Shown one piece after another: positions 16,471 to 25,742 of a stretch of DNA of 64,000 nucleotides. The notes beneath the pieces are model-generated. The model searched no databases. It was not told the DNA's origin and was given only the letters and a program-made list of their open reading frames with translations. Made by a program: the position numbers and the translations under genes. The stretch comes from Limnospira fusiformis SAG 85.79 (GTDB taxonomy: Bacteria; Cyanobacteriota; Cyanobacteriia; Cyanobacteriales; Microcoleaceae): positions 1,787,403 through 1,851,402 of the forward strand of contig NZ_CP051185.1 in the NCBI RefSeq assembly GCF_012516315.1. The letters are read 5' to 3'. Position 1 is the stretch's first letter. Every line of letters starts with the position of its first letter.

Positions 16471-17280
16471 TTAATCGACAACTCTCATGCGCTGGGTAAT
16501 GGAAGTAATACCATCACGACGCATAAGAATAGTAGAAACCCAGCTATCCTCAGGTGATGTGGGCGCTTGACCAATTTTGAAAATACCACCAGAAGTTAAA
16601 AACTGAATAGATACAGGCGTAGGCTCAAAGTAAGCATTAGTATTAACAGGTTGGACGATCGCCCCTCCAATCAACAATTCCGAACCTAGGGGTTCTTCGA
16701 CTATAGCATCAAGGCTGAATTCTCGACCAGTGGTCACCTGTTGAGGAATATTCAATGTAACAGTTGGGGGAGCCTCACCAGAAGTTAACTGATTGCGTTC
16801 GGCTAAAATTTCTTGAGCCACAATCATATCATTCTCAATGCGCTGTTGGGAAGTAATCGTCGATCGCAAAATTACATCGCGATCGGGAAAGCGTTTCACC
16901 CCTTCAATTTCCGTAACCGTTGTCGCAATAATCGCATTTCCATCTCGTTCCCAATCCTGCAAAGTCGTGCGATAATTAAGAGAGTAGTATTGTTCCCAAA
17001 AATGCCTTAACCCCCGTTTTAAAGTATCATGATTTAAACCATCAGTATTTTGAAAATCGGGAGCATAAAACCTCATCAACGCTTCCAGATTTTGGCGATT
17101 AGCTTCAGTCTCAATATTTTCTAACAGCATTTTCAGTTCCGGTGGGGCGGTGGCTGGTTCCTCAGCCCAAGCGCGATCGCTCCCCCAGCCTAAACCGCAC
17201 CAGAGAGCAATTGTCAGAATGGCTGATAAAACTGGGGAAAAAGCCGGGTAGCGCAGCGGAAAAATCACAAAGCGGGTCAT
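16471..17280 (-). CDS. Exported NTF2/SnoaL-like protein
   Basis: A 269-residue protein. Residues 1-40 form a signal peptide (basic start, hydrophobic run around LSAILTIALWCGLGW, likely cut after RAWA). Residues about 50-145 fit an NTF2-like cone fold (LMRFYAPDFQNTDGLNHDTL and RTTLQDWERDGNAIIATTVT). The last 100 residues are a beta-rich part. It probably acts in the periplasm, and no enzyme residues can be assigned. It converges with flv1 across the 54-bp array. Confidence 0.7.
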   Translation of the reverse strand: MTRFVIFPLRYPAFSPVLSAILTIALWCGLGWGSDRAWAEEPATAPPELKMLLENIETEANRQNLEALMRFYAPDFQNTDGLNHDTLKRGLRHFWEQYYSLNYRTTLQDWERDGNAIIATTVTEIEGVKRFPDRDVILRSTITSQQRIENDMIVAQEILAERNQLTSGEAPPTVTLNIPQQVTTGREFSLDAIVEEPLGSELLIGGAIVQPVNTNAYFEPTPVSIQFLTSGGIFKIGQAPTSPEDSWVSTILMRRDGITSITQRMRVVD

Positions 17281-17416
17281 AAGTATAGTTGTCAGGTGTG
17301 CGTCTTGGTTGTAAAGTGATCAGCAGTTAGGGATTTCCGTTAGGAATGCCCCCTCATGATGGCTCGATGTGTTTTGATTGTAGCGAAATTATTGAATATC
17401 GAAAGGAAAAGCAGCC

Positions 17417-18481
17417 TTGACCGAGACACCCACGCGATTATTAGTTGCAGCCAGTGGTACTGGAGGGCATCTATTTCCGGCGATCGCCACCGCCGACAGT
17501 TTAAGTGATTATCACATCGAATGGCTAGGCGTTCCAGACCGCCTGGAAACCCAGTTAGTTCCGCAAAAGTATCCGATCCATACTATCGCCGTGGGTGGAT
17601 TTCAGGGAAAACCCGGCTTAGGAACTCTCATGACCGGGACTCGTCTAGCTACCGCTATCCTCAAAGCCCGCCACCTCCTCAAACAGGGTAATTTTCAAGG
17701 CGTATTCACTACAGGCGGTTATATTGCCGCCCCCGCCATTTTAGCAGCTCGTTCCCTCCGTTTACCCATAATTCTCCATGAGTCTAACGCCCTTCCCGGT
17801 AAAGTCACCCGCTGGTTAGCCCCTCGCTGTACCCAGGTGGCGATCGGCTTCGCCGTGGCTGCTAGATATCTTCCCAAGGCACAAACTACCGTCGTGGGTA
17901 CTCCTGTACGCGCCGACTTTACCAACGAGTCAGAACCCTTGGAATTCCCTATTCCTGACCATGCGCCACTGGTCGTAGTTTTAGGAGGTTCTCAGGGCGC
18001 TGTCGCTGTCAATCGCTTAGTCAGGGCTGCTGCACCAGCTTGGTTAGAAGCAGGTATTTGGATAGTTCACCTCACCGGAAATCTCGACCCCGATGCACAC
18101 AGCCTCCAGCATCCCCACTATATTGCTATGCCTTTTTATGATCATATAGCTCCTCTGCTGAAACGCGCTAATTTCGCAGTTAGTCGCGCCGGGGCGGGGA
18201 CTTTAACTGAATTGGCGATTACTAAAACCCCCGCTATTCTGATTCCCTATCCCTACGCCGCCGAAGACCACCAAACTTTTAACGCCAAGGTTTTTGCCCA
18301 ACAAGGGGCGGCGGTATTAATTCAACAGCAGGACTTGACACCAGAACAACTTCAAGGTAAAGTTTTGTATCTATTGGGTGACTCTACAGAACTCAATCGG
18401 ATGGCTGAGGCGGCTGGGTCCTTGGCAGTAGTTGATAGCGCTAACCGCCTAGCTGAGGTGGTTAGGGCTGTTGTCGTGTAG
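17417..18481 (+). CDS. murG: MurG, lipid II synthase
   Basis: A 354-residue UDP-GlcNAc:MurNAc-pentapeptide-undecaprenol GlcNAc transferase that makes lipid II for peptidoglycan at the inner membrane face. Visible motifs are the glycine-rich ASGTGGHLFPA loop near the start, GGYIAAPAILAARSLRLPI, HESNALPGK, VVLGGSQGA and the donor-site segment SRAGAGTLTELA. Translation starts at TTG (17417), with AAAGGA about 9 bases upstream; no ATG fits. It is a single gene in its own unit here, not in a division cluster. Confidence 0.95.
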   Translation: MTETPTRLLVAASGTGGHLFPAIATADSLSDYHIEWLGVPDRLETQLVPQKYPIHTIAVGGFQGKPGLGTLMTGTRLATAILKARHLLKQGNFQGVFTTGGYIAAPAILAARSLRLPIILHESNALPGKVTRWLAPRCTQVAIGFAVAARYLPKAQTTVVGTPVRADFTNESEPLEFPIPDHAPLVVVLGGSQGAVAVNRLVRAAAPAWLEAGIWIVHLTGNLDPDAHSLQHPHYIAMPFYDHIAPLLKRANFAVSRAGAGTLTELAITKTPAILIPYPYAAEDHQTFNAKVFAQQGAAVLIQQQDLTPEQLQGKVLYLLGDSTELNRMAEAAGSLAVVDSANRLAEVVRAVVV

Positions 18482-18616
18482 ATATAAAATGCGATCGCAG
18501 CATCTATTTTAGCTCCTGACTGTGATCTCGATCAGCTTACGGTGAGATTTTACTCATTTCTTTTTGGCTCAAAATGAGTCATAGTATATAGTATCGAGAG
18601 TCGAGGAGGGTGTGGG

Positions 18617-19273
18617 ATGAAATTATTAACTTACGCGGCCGCAACATTAATTATTACCATTGGTATCACTACTGCAGTTCGTGCAGAAAACCCCGCCCAC
18701 CTGAAGCAGTTGCTGGAGACTAAAAGCTGTGAGGGATGTGACCTGACCGGGGCACAGTTACAAGGATTAGACCTTAATGGTGCTAACCTAAGAAGGGCTG
18801 ATCTAACTGGCGCTAACCTCGCGGGTGCTAATTTGAACGAGGCTAACTTCAACCGGGCTATCCTGGTTGATGCCAACCTAGCAGATACTACCCTGATTGC
18901 AGCTAAACTCCACGGCGCTGACTTAACCCGTACTAACTTGAGGAATGCTAATCTAACCCTAGCGGGGATGGTGATTGCTGACCTGACTGAGGCGAACCTG
19001 AGAGGCGCAAATCTAGTTGGTGCGAATTTGGAAAGTGCTGATTTAACTGGGGCGAATCTTCAAAATGTTCGTCAGTCTGTAGTTAGTTTGGGTTTGGTGC
19101 GTCTTCAAGAAGGCAGCCTATATGGCTTTGATATCATTGGTGTTAATTTGCGGGATACTGATTTAACAGGAACTAATCTAAGTGGGGCTGATTTGACTGC
19201 ATCAGACTTAGCAGGCGCTAATTTGGATGATGCCAATTTATTCAATACTAATTTAATGAATGCCAGACGTTAG
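18617..19273 (+). CDS. Exported pentapeptide-repeat protein
   Basis: A 218-residue protein. A signal peptide covers about residues 1-23 (MKLLTYAAATLIITIGITTA). Then come CEGCDLTGAQL and a long run of A(D/N)LXX repeats that would fold as a right-handed square beta-helix. One break (VVSLGLVRLQEGSLYGFDII) splits the helix in two. GAGGAGGG lies 8 bases before the ATG. Family members of this kind are common in cyanobacteria and the role is not known. Confidence 0.8.
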   Translation: MKLLTYAAATLIITIGITTAVRAENPAHLKQLLETKSCEGCDLTGAQLQGLDLNGANLRRADLTGANLAGANLNEANFNRAILVDANLADTTLIAAKLHGADLTRTNLRNANLTLAGMVIADLTEANLRGANLVGANLESADLTGANLQNVRQSVVSLGLVRLQEGSLYGFDIIGVNLRDTDLTGTNLSGADLTASDLAGANLDDANLFNTNLMNARR

Positions 19274-19300
19274 GAACCTGCTGAATTATCTGAACGTCAA

Positions 19301-19333
19301 AAGGAGGGGTGTAGCCTGGCTAGATCCCTCCTT
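19301..19333 (+). terminator. Terminator hairpin after the pentapeptide gene
   Basis: AAGGAGGG pairs with CCCTCCTT, with an inner TAGC/GCTA stem. It lies 28 bases after the stop codon. The following T-run is weak, so termination is likely but not certain. Confidence 0.6.
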
Positions 19334-19352
19334 CGTTGATTTTGAGATAGCT

Positions 19353-19658
19353 TTAAGATTCTTTGAGAGGATCAATATTGACGTGCATTTTCGATTTGCT
19401 TTCCTCATATTTCTCGGAATTGCCATCTCGATTTAATCGGGCTAATCCCCATACTAGGCTGACTAATGCTGCTTGACAAACGGCATTATTGCCTTCAGCG
19501 TTGGCTTTATCTATTAATGATTCATTGTTAGATTCATTGTTAACTGTTGGCTTATCCGTAATAACACCTCCTTCGTATTTCAGACTGGCTGAGTCGATCG
19601 CAGTTAAAGGTTCATATAATACTATTGTAGTCTCAATTTGCTCTTTTTGTGTATACAA
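19353..19658 (-). CDS. Hypothetical protein, unrecognised
   Basis: A possible 101-residue soluble protein, polar and Asn/Ser/Glu-rich, with one mildly hydrophobic stretch (AVCQAALVSLVWGLARLN). No family is recognised and no clear ribosome site is seen. It fills the gap between the pentapeptide gene and the SPINDLY-type gene, on the opposite strand from both. Confidence 0.45.
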   Translation of the reverse strand: MYTQKEQIETTIVLYEPLTAIDSASLKYEGGVITDKPTVNNESNNESLIDKANAEGNNAVCQAALVSLVWGLARLNRDGNSEKYEESKSKMHVNIDPLKES

Positions 19659-19822
19659 GAGTCGATAGCCTCTATCGGGATCAAGGATAAATATGAGTCA
19701 CTGATCAAGATCCTCCCTGTACAGTTGTCGGTCATAACAGGTTATGATAGAAAAATTAGGGTATCTCAGAATTGACTGAACCCATTTTGACGCAATTTTA
19801 ACCATCCAACGAGATCCTACAA

Positions 19823-22009
19823 ATGTCTTCCCAGTTACCTCCTGTTTCTAACTCCCCATCTAACCAGAGTCCTGAAGTATTATTACACCAGGCTGAGACT
19901 TCTTATCTTCAGGGAGAGTATGATCAGGCGATCGCCGCCTGTCAAAGGGCGTTAGAATTGAAACCTAACTGGCCTCCGGTTTATGTGACTATGGGTAATG
20001 TGTCTCAGGGTCGGGGTCAAATTGAAGAGGCGATCCGATGCTATGCCAAGGCTTTAGAATTTGACCCGAATTTACCCCAAGCCCATGCTAACTTGGGTAG
20101 TATGTTCTATAAACAAGGAAAATTGGAATCGGCGATCGACAGTTATCAAAAAGCGATCGCCCTCAAGCCAGATTTAACCGCAGTTTATGTTAACCTCGCC
20201 CGTGCTTTGCGACAAATGGGGCGAGAGTCGGAAGCCTTAATTGTTGAACAAAAAGCTAATCAAATTCATTCCTTAACTGGGGGTTCAGTTCATCTTTATA
20301 ATCAGGGAAATCAACTTTTCAATCAGGGGAAACTAGAAGAGGCGATCGCCCTGTGGAAACAGGCTATTGTCGCTGACCCGAATTTGGCAGAAGCCTACTG
20401 TCAACTCGGTATAGTTCATAGACATCAGGGCCAGCCCCAAGAGGCGATTCCCTTCTTAGAAAAGGCGATCGAATTAAAACCCAATTTGGTCGCCGCCCAC
20501 CAAAATATCTGTGGCATATATCGGGACTCCTCCGACCTCGCCGCCGCCCGCAATGCCGTAGATCGCTACCTGAAAAATTGTAGCAGTATCGACCCGATTA
20601 TGACCGCCATTTATGCCGTTAGTATCTGTCAGGTTTCCGGTTTAAATGCCGTGGCTTTACCAAGATTTTTGCAGCTAGAATCACAACTGCCCGGTTTACT
20701 GGCTCACACCAAACCAGTAGAGATTAAATCCCTTTATGCTAACCTATTATTCGCCCTGCCCTATCTGCGGGATGATTTGGAAAAGAATTATAAACTACAA
20801 CGATTAATTGGCGATCGCTATGTGAGCCTGATATCTCCTACTTCCACCCCCCCCCGTATTCAAACTACTAAAGGATTTGGCAATATCCCCAGCCCCAAAA
20901 CCGTTAAAATTGGGATTCTTTCTAAAAACTTTTGTCGTCATTCCGTCGGCTGGTGTAGTGCCGATGTCATTAAAGAATTAGCAGCCCTCAATACAGAAAT
21001 TTATCTATATTGGAGCGATCGACCTATCCGAGATAAGCAAACTCCAGTATTTGAACAAGTTGCCCACAAAGTTTTTGCCCCCCAAAACTTCCCCCAGGGA
21101 CTCCCCAACCCCCAAGAAATTGTTAACGCTATTCGCCAAGACCAAATCGATATTCTCCTAGACTTAGACTCTCTCAGTGTGCAAATTAATACCGAAGTTT
21201 TAGCCCAAAAACCTGCCCGCTTTTGTATATCTTGGCTAGGTTTTGATAGCCCTCAAATTGCCTCCGATAACTATTTTATTGGCGACCATTATACCCATCC
21301 CCCCGGACGAGAATCTTATTATACCGAAAAGTTAATTAGGATGCCTCAGACATTTATGGCAGTCTCTGGCTTTCAGAGAGTATCAGCAGATCCAAATACC
21401 CTCAGACAAGCCTACCGTATTAGTCGCGACCAGGTGGTTTATTTGTGTGTAGCACCAGGACGTAAATTTAACCCTGATTTGGTGAAAGCCCAGGTCAATA
21501 TCCTTAAACAAGTTCCCGACAGTATTTTAGTTCACAAAGCATTAGGAGATACCCAGATAATTCGTGAGACCTATGCGGCGGCTTGTAAGGCGATCGGTGT
21601 CGGTCAACATCGCATTAAGCAAATAAGTCGATTTGCTACCGAAGAAGAACACCGCAAAATCTATATGTTGGCAGATGTGCTATTAGATTCCTACCCCTAC
21701 AATGGTGGTACTCATAGCTTGGAAGCCCTCTGGTTTAATACTCCCCTAGTCACTCGCCGTGGCTCACAATTTTTATCCCGCATGGGTTATTCTTTCTTAA
21801 AGGGTGTGGGTGTGGAAATGGGAATAGCCGACTCCTGGGAAGAGTATCAAAATTGCGGTATCCGTTTGGGTATTGAACCTGAACTTAGACAATCAATTCG
21901 CCAACAGTTAATGGCATCGAAAAAATCTGAGAATTTAGCCCCTTTATGGAATCCTAAAGCCTTGGCGAAAAATTTATATTCCCAGTTTCAGCAATTACTC
22001 AATCAATAA
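19823..22009 (+). CDS. TPR protein with SPINDLY/OGT-type glycosyltransferase domain
   Basis: A 728-residue protein. At least five TPR units lie at residues about 25-235 (AIAACQRALELKPNWPPVYV is typical). The GT41 catalytic part starts near 350 and includes FCISWLGFDSPQIASDNYFI, ETYAAACKAIGVGQHRIKQI and LDSYPYNGGTHSLEALWFNT. This is the fold of O-GlcNAc transferases, so it likely adds a sugar to Ser/Thr of target proteins chosen by the TPR arm. Bacterial members differ in sugar and target, so the substrate is unknown. Confidence 0.85.
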   Translation: MSSQLPPVSNSPSNQSPEVLLHQAETSYLQGEYDQAIAACQRALELKPNWPPVYVTMGNVSQGRGQIEEAIRCYAKALEFDPNLPQAHANLGSMFYKQGKLESAIDSYQKAIALKPDLTAVYVNLARALRQMGRESEALIVEQKANQIHSLTGGSVHLYNQGNQLFNQGKLEEAIALWKQAIVADPNLAEAYCQLGIVHRHQGQPQEAIPFLEKAIELKPNLVAAHQNICGIYRDSSDLAAARNAVDRYLKNCSSIDPIMTAIYAVSICQVSGLNAVALPRFLQLESQLPGLLAHTKPVEIKSLYANLLFALPYLRDDLEKNYKLQRLIGDRYVSLISPTSTPPRIQTTKGFGNIPSPKTVKIGILSKNFCRHSVGWCSADVIKELAALNTEIYLYWSDRPIRDKQTPVFEQVAHKVFAPQNFPQGLPNPQEIVNAIRQDQIDILLDLDSLSVQINTEVLAQKPARFCISWLGFDSPQIASDNYFIGDHYTHPPGRESYYTEKLIRMPQTFMAVSGFQRVSADPNTLRQAYRISRDQVVYLCVAPGRKFNPDLVKAQVNILKQVPDSILVHKALGDTQIIRETYAAACKAIGVGQHRIKQISRFATEEEHRKIYMLADVLLDSYPYNGGTHSLEALWFNTPLVTRRGSQFLSRMGYSFLKGVGVEMGIADSWEEYQNCGIRLGIEPELRQSIRQQLMASKKSENLAPLWNPKALAKNLYSQFQQLLNQ

Positions 22010-22105
22010 ACCTAAAAATTACAATATATTTGACATTCTGGTAAATTTCCGGTATAATCGGGATAGTCGGTGATATAATGGGGTGTATTGTACCCATTCA
22101 TACCC

Positions 22106-22963
22106 ATGAGCAACCTTCCAGACTTCCAAAATCAAGGTTATCACACCATTAGGCAATTGGGATGTAACCCAGAAGGGGGGCGGATAACCTACCTGGCAAC
22201 CCATGCCAGAACTAATCAACAGGTGACAATCAAAGAATTTCGCTTTGCGTTTACAGGGGCGAGTTGGGCGGGGCTAAAAGCCCATGAACGGGAAATTGAG
22301 ATGTTACAACAGATTAGACATCCCCGAATACCACGCTATCTGACATCTTTTGAGACTCCGGCTGGCTTCTGTTTGGTGCAGGAGTACAAAAAGGCACCAT
22401 CCCTAGAGTCTGGTCAACGCTTCACGCCAGAACAGATTAGGCAAATTGCCATTTCTATATTAGGAATTCTGGTATATTTACAACAGCATAATCCCCCAAT
22501 TATTCACCGTGATATTAAGCCGGCTAATATTTTAGTAGACGATCGCCTGAATGCTTATCTAGTCGATTTTGGCTTTGCTAAAGTAGGTGGAAAAGATACC
22601 GCCACCAGTAGTATCGCCGCTGGGACACCGGGGTTTATGCCACCGGAGGAACTATTTAACCGACCGTTAACAGAATCTTCAGACCTCTACAGTTTGGGGG
22701 CTACCCTAATTTGTCTGCTAACAGGGACTCATCCCGCCCATATTGGTCAGCTTATTGATGATAACTATTGTTTCCAATTTAGACAACTGGTAAAAGGTGG
22801 CGATCGCCGTTTTTTGGCATGGTTAGAAAGGCTGGTAGAACCTAGCACAAAAAGACGGTTTAAGAATGCCTCCCAAGCCTTATCCGCTTTGACTAGGACG
22901 ACCACTTCCCGGGACGTAGTTATCTCTCAACTCAAACCCAGACGACCACTTCCCGGGACGTAG
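22106..22963 (+). CDS. Ser/Thr protein kinase, cut off from its TPR half
   Basis: A eukaryote-like (Hanks) kinase catalytic domain of 285 residues from ATG at 22106 (a TTG lies 18 bases upstream). The residues needed for activity are present: Lys in QVTIKEF, HRDIKPAN with the catalytic Asp, DFG, and the APE-equivalent MPPEE. The frame ends after KPRRPLPGT, which comes from the second copy of a 44-bp tandem duplication. Removing one copy joins it in frame to the TPR gene at 23002, so the pair was one membrane kinase-TPR protein. The catalytic domain is complete, so it may still work as a soluble kinase. Confidence 0.85.
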   Translation: MSNLPDFQNQGYHTIRQLGCNPEGGRITYLATHARTNQQVTIKEFRFAFTGASWAGLKAHEREIEMLQQIRHPRIPRYLTSFETPAGFCLVQEYKKAPSLESGQRFTPEQIRQIAISILGILVYLQQHNPPIIHRDIKPANILVDDRLNAYLVDFGFAKVGGKDTATSSIAAGTPGFMPPEELFNRPLTESSDLYSLGATLICLLTGTHPAHIGQLIDDNYCFQFRQLVKGGDRRFLAWLERLVEPSTKRRFKNASQALSALTRTTTSRDVVISQLKPRRPLPGT

Positions 22964-22984
22964 TTATCTCTCAACTCAAACCCA
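22897..22984 (+). repeat. 44-bp tandem duplication that splits a gene
   Basis: Two exact copies of a 44-bp unit, at 22897-22940 and 22941-22984. Since 44 leaves a remainder of 2 when divided by 3, the duplication shifts the frame. Without one copy the reading goes SQLKPIGALFFMVLVGNMAM, joining kinase to TPR domains without a stop. Confidence 0.95.
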
Positions 22985-23001
22985 TTGGGGCGCTATTTTT
23001 T

Positions 23002-24327
23002 ATGGTGCTAGTGGGCAATATGGCTATGCAAGAGGCGCGAGATTTTAGCAATTCTCAAGAAGCAAAATTTAGCCGACCATCAGATGGTTTAAGAGTTAGT
23101 GCGCCCTGGTCAGAGGCGGTAAAATTACGCCGTCAAGGTCAGAATTTTTTGGATTTACAACAATATGATCAAGCCTTAGCCGCCTATAATCTGGCTTTGG
23201 ATATTAACCCCAATTATCTGCAAGCCCTAGAGGGTCGCTGTTCAGCATTATATCATTTAGAACAGTATGATCAAGCCCTAAAAAGTTGCGAGGCGGCGAT
23301 CGCTATTAACTCTCAGTCATATCAGAGTTGGCATCAACGAGGCAACATCTTAAATAAATTAGGGCGATATCGGGAAGCCTTAGAATCTTATAATAAGTCT
23401 ATTGCGATTCATCCTAATTATGTCCATAGTTGGAATGGTCGCTGCTGGTCTTTGAATAACTTACAGGAGTTTCAGGATGCTTTAAACGCCTGCGATCGCG
23501 CTATGGAAATTGATGATAATTCCGAGTGGGTATGGAATAATCGAGGTTATGCTTTAGAGAGATTATCACGCCACCAGGAAGCGCTACAATCCTACAGTCG
23601 CGCCCTCAGTATCAACCCTCAGAATACCATGATCGCCCGCAATTATCAACGGGCTACGGAGAGATGGCAGAAAGCAGCTATATCTAACTACACACCTACT
23701 GAATTGTTTAATCAGGGAGAAATATCGCGCCATAAAGGTGATTATGAACAGGCTCTAAGTGCCTATAATCAAGCCCTTGCCAAAAATCCTCACTATTTTG
23801 ATGCCCACCTTTATCGTTGTCGGGTGTTGCGTATTTTAGACAGAATGCCGGAAGCCCTGGGGAGTTGCGATCGCGCCTTAGTAATCAATTCTAACTCCCA
23901 TTTAGCCTGGGAAAGTCGCGCTTGGGTGTTGCGAGGTTTGGGTCGTTATCGGGATGCTATACAAGCAAGCGATCGCGCTTTAGCAATTAATCCCCACGCC
24001 TATTGGTCTTGGATAGAAAAAAGTGTAGCCTTGCGGAATTTAGGGGAATATCAACAAGCATTAGAGGCGGCGCAAAAGGCGATCGCCATTGACCCCAATC
24101 AACTAAATGGCTGGTTAGACACGGGGATAGCCTTAAATCATTTGGGCCTTTATGAACAGGCATTAATAGCCCTAAATAAAGCCCTAAATGCCGACCCCAA
24201 AGACCGAGAAGTGTGGCATCAAAGGGGATTAGCTTTAGAGGGTTTAAACCGCGATGCAGAAGCCACCGATGCCTATAATCAAGCCTTAATCTTGGATTTG
24301 AAAAGTCAACAGCCAACCGCCAACTGA
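23002..24327 (+). CDS. TPR-repeat part of a former kinase-TPR fusion
   Basis: A 441-residue frame starting at an internal methionine. A short hydrophobic stretch (ALFFMVLVGNMAM, partly upstream of the start) would be the membrane anchor. It is followed by about ten TPR units (ALAAYNLALDINPNYLQALE and similar). TPR arms on cyanobacterial kinases probably bind partner proteins. There is no good ribosome site at 23002, so translation as a separate protein is doubtful unless it is coupled to the kinase. Confidence 0.7.
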   Translation: MVLVGNMAMQEARDFSNSQEAKFSRPSDGLRVSAPWSEAVKLRRQGQNFLDLQQYDQALAAYNLALDINPNYLQALEGRCSALYHLEQYDQALKSCEAAIAINSQSYQSWHQRGNILNKLGRYREALESYNKSIAIHPNYVHSWNGRCWSLNNLQEFQDALNACDRAMEIDDNSEWVWNNRGYALERLSRHQEALQSYSRALSINPQNTMIARNYQRATERWQKAAISNYTPTELFNQGEISRHKGDYEQALSAYNQALAKNPHYFDAHLYRCRVLRILDRMPEALGSCDRALVINSNSHLAWESRAWVLRGLGRYRDAIQASDRALAINPHAYWSWIEKSVALRNLGEYQQALEAAQKAIAIDPNQLNGWLDTGIALNHLGLYEQALIALNKALNADPKDREVWHQRGLALEGLNRDAEATDAYNQALILDLKSQQPTAN

Positions 24328-24530
24328 GCCATCAATTACAACCTGTTCAGAAATCATCTGATCACATCTCAAAGTCCCTCTCCCTCTTTGGGATCCAGAT
24401 TTAGGGTGAGGGCAATATATTAAGCGACTGGTGAACAAGCTGTAATGATTGAAATCATCATCAACTCTAAAATGTTCCCAAATTGTCCGTAAATATGAGA
24501 TAATATCAAATGGTGGCTTGAGGGATAGAG

Positions 24531-25181
24531 ATGGCGAGAATCGCAGTAATTGACTATGATATGGGTAATCTGCACTCCGTCTGTAAAGGCTTGGAAAATG
24601 CAGGAGGAACCCCAGAAATTACCGATGATCCAAAGGTGATCAGTGCGGCTGATGGTGTGCTTTTACCAGGAGTAGGGGCTTTTGACCCGGCGGTACAACA
24701 TCTGCGATCGCGTAATCTCATTGAACCCATTAAACAGGTAATTGCGGACGGTGTGCCATTTTTGGGGATTTGTTTAGGGTTGCAAATTTTGTTCGAGTCC
24801 GGGGAAGAAGGGGACGAACCCGGGTTAGGAATTTTTCCAGGTAAAGTGCGACGGTTTAAATCCGAACCCGGACTGACTATTCCTCACATGGGTTGGAATC
24901 AACTAACATTTACTCAACCATCAGTCAGTCTTTGGGAAAATTTAGGAGATAATCCCTGGGTGTATTTTGTGCATTCCTATTATGTCGATCCGGCTGATGC
25001 GACAATTACCGCCGCCACTATCACCCACGGAAGCCAAACCGTCACTGCTGCGATCGCTTACCAAAATGTGATGGCGGTACAATTCCACCCCGAAAAATCC
25101 TCAGTCGCCGGACTGCAATTATTATCTAATTTTGTGCAGTTGGTGAACTCTTCTCAGAAGGTAATTACTTCGATGGGATAG
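24531..25181 (+). CDS. hisH: Imidazole glycerol phosphate synthase, glutaminase subunit
   Basis: A 216-residue class I glutamine amidotransferase of histidine synthesis. It hydrolyses glutamine and passes ammonia to HisF. The nucleophile is Cys81 in GICLG, and the His/Glu pair is in AVQFHPEKSS. The N-terminal IDYDMGNLHSV is typical. GAGGGAT precedes the ATG. It is followed 9 bases later by rsmD, likely in one unit. hisF is not in the window. Confidence 0.95.
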   Translation: MARIAVIDYDMGNLHSVCKGLENAGGTPEITDDPKVISAADGVLLPGVGAFDPAVQHLRSRNLIEPIKQVIADGVPFLGICLGLQILFESGEEGDEPGLGIFPGKVRRFKSEPGLTIPHMGWNQLTFTQPSVSLWENLGDNPWVYFVHSYYVDPADATITAATITHGSQTVTAAIAYQNVMAVQFHPEKSSVAGLQLLSNFVQLVNSSQKVITSMG

Positions 25182-25190
25182 TGTTCACAG

Positions 25191-25742
25191 ATGGCCTTGA
25201 GAATTTATGGTAATCGCCAACTAAAAACCCTCCCCGGACAAAATACCCGACCTACTCCCTCACGGGTCAGGGAAGCCGTGTTTAATATTTGGCAGGACAT
25301 TACTGGATGTCGTTGGCTGGATCTTTGTGCTGGTAGTGGGTCAATGGGGGCAGAGGCCCTATGTCGTGGGGCGGCGATGGCAGTGGCGATCGAACAGTCG
25401 GGGTCAGCTTGTCAAATTATTAAGCAAAATTGGCAGCAAGTGGCTACACCAGAACAACAGTTTCGCGTCCTACGGGGAGATGTAGTTAAACGGCTAAAAT
25501 CCTTAGCCGCCGAGGAGTTCGATCGCATTTATTTTGACCCACCATATACAGCCAATTTATATGAACCTGTCCTAGAAGCGATCGCCAAATATTCCCTACT
25601 CGCCGCCGGAGGAGAGTTAATTGCTGAACATGACCCAAAACGAGAAATGGTAGAGGTTTCCGGTTTAGCGATCGTCCGCCAAAAAGTCTACGGAGGATGT
25701 GCGATCGCCTTTTATGAACCGATTAATTCCCCTGTTCCTTAA
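25191..25742 (+). CDS. rsmD: 16S rRNA (guanine-966 N2) methyltransferase
   Basis: A 183-residue RsmD-type enzyme that methylates 16S rRNA in the assembling small subunit. It has the start RIYGNRQLKTLPG, the substrate loop RPTPSRVREAVFN, the SAM site LDLCAGSGSMGAEAL and the catalytic DPPY. It follows hisH closely, and its last 20 bases overlap the end of the convergent mazG gene. Confidence 0.93.
   Translation: MALRIYGNRQLKTLPGQNTRPTPSRVREAVFNIWQDITGCRWLDLCAGSGSMGAEALCRGAAMAVAIEQSGSACQIIKQNWQQVATPEQQFRVLRGDVVKRLKSLAAEEFDRIYFDPPYTANLYEPVLEAIAKYSLLAAGGELIAEHDPKREMVEVSGLAIVRQKVYGGCAIAFYEPINSPVP

Noticed and set aside
15447-16499. Three long frames of 270-306 codons made of 18-residue repeats
   Set aside because: They arise because the 54-bp unit is a multiple of 3; both strands are open at once and all positions, silent ones included, are conserved. 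There is no ribosome site or recognisable fold.
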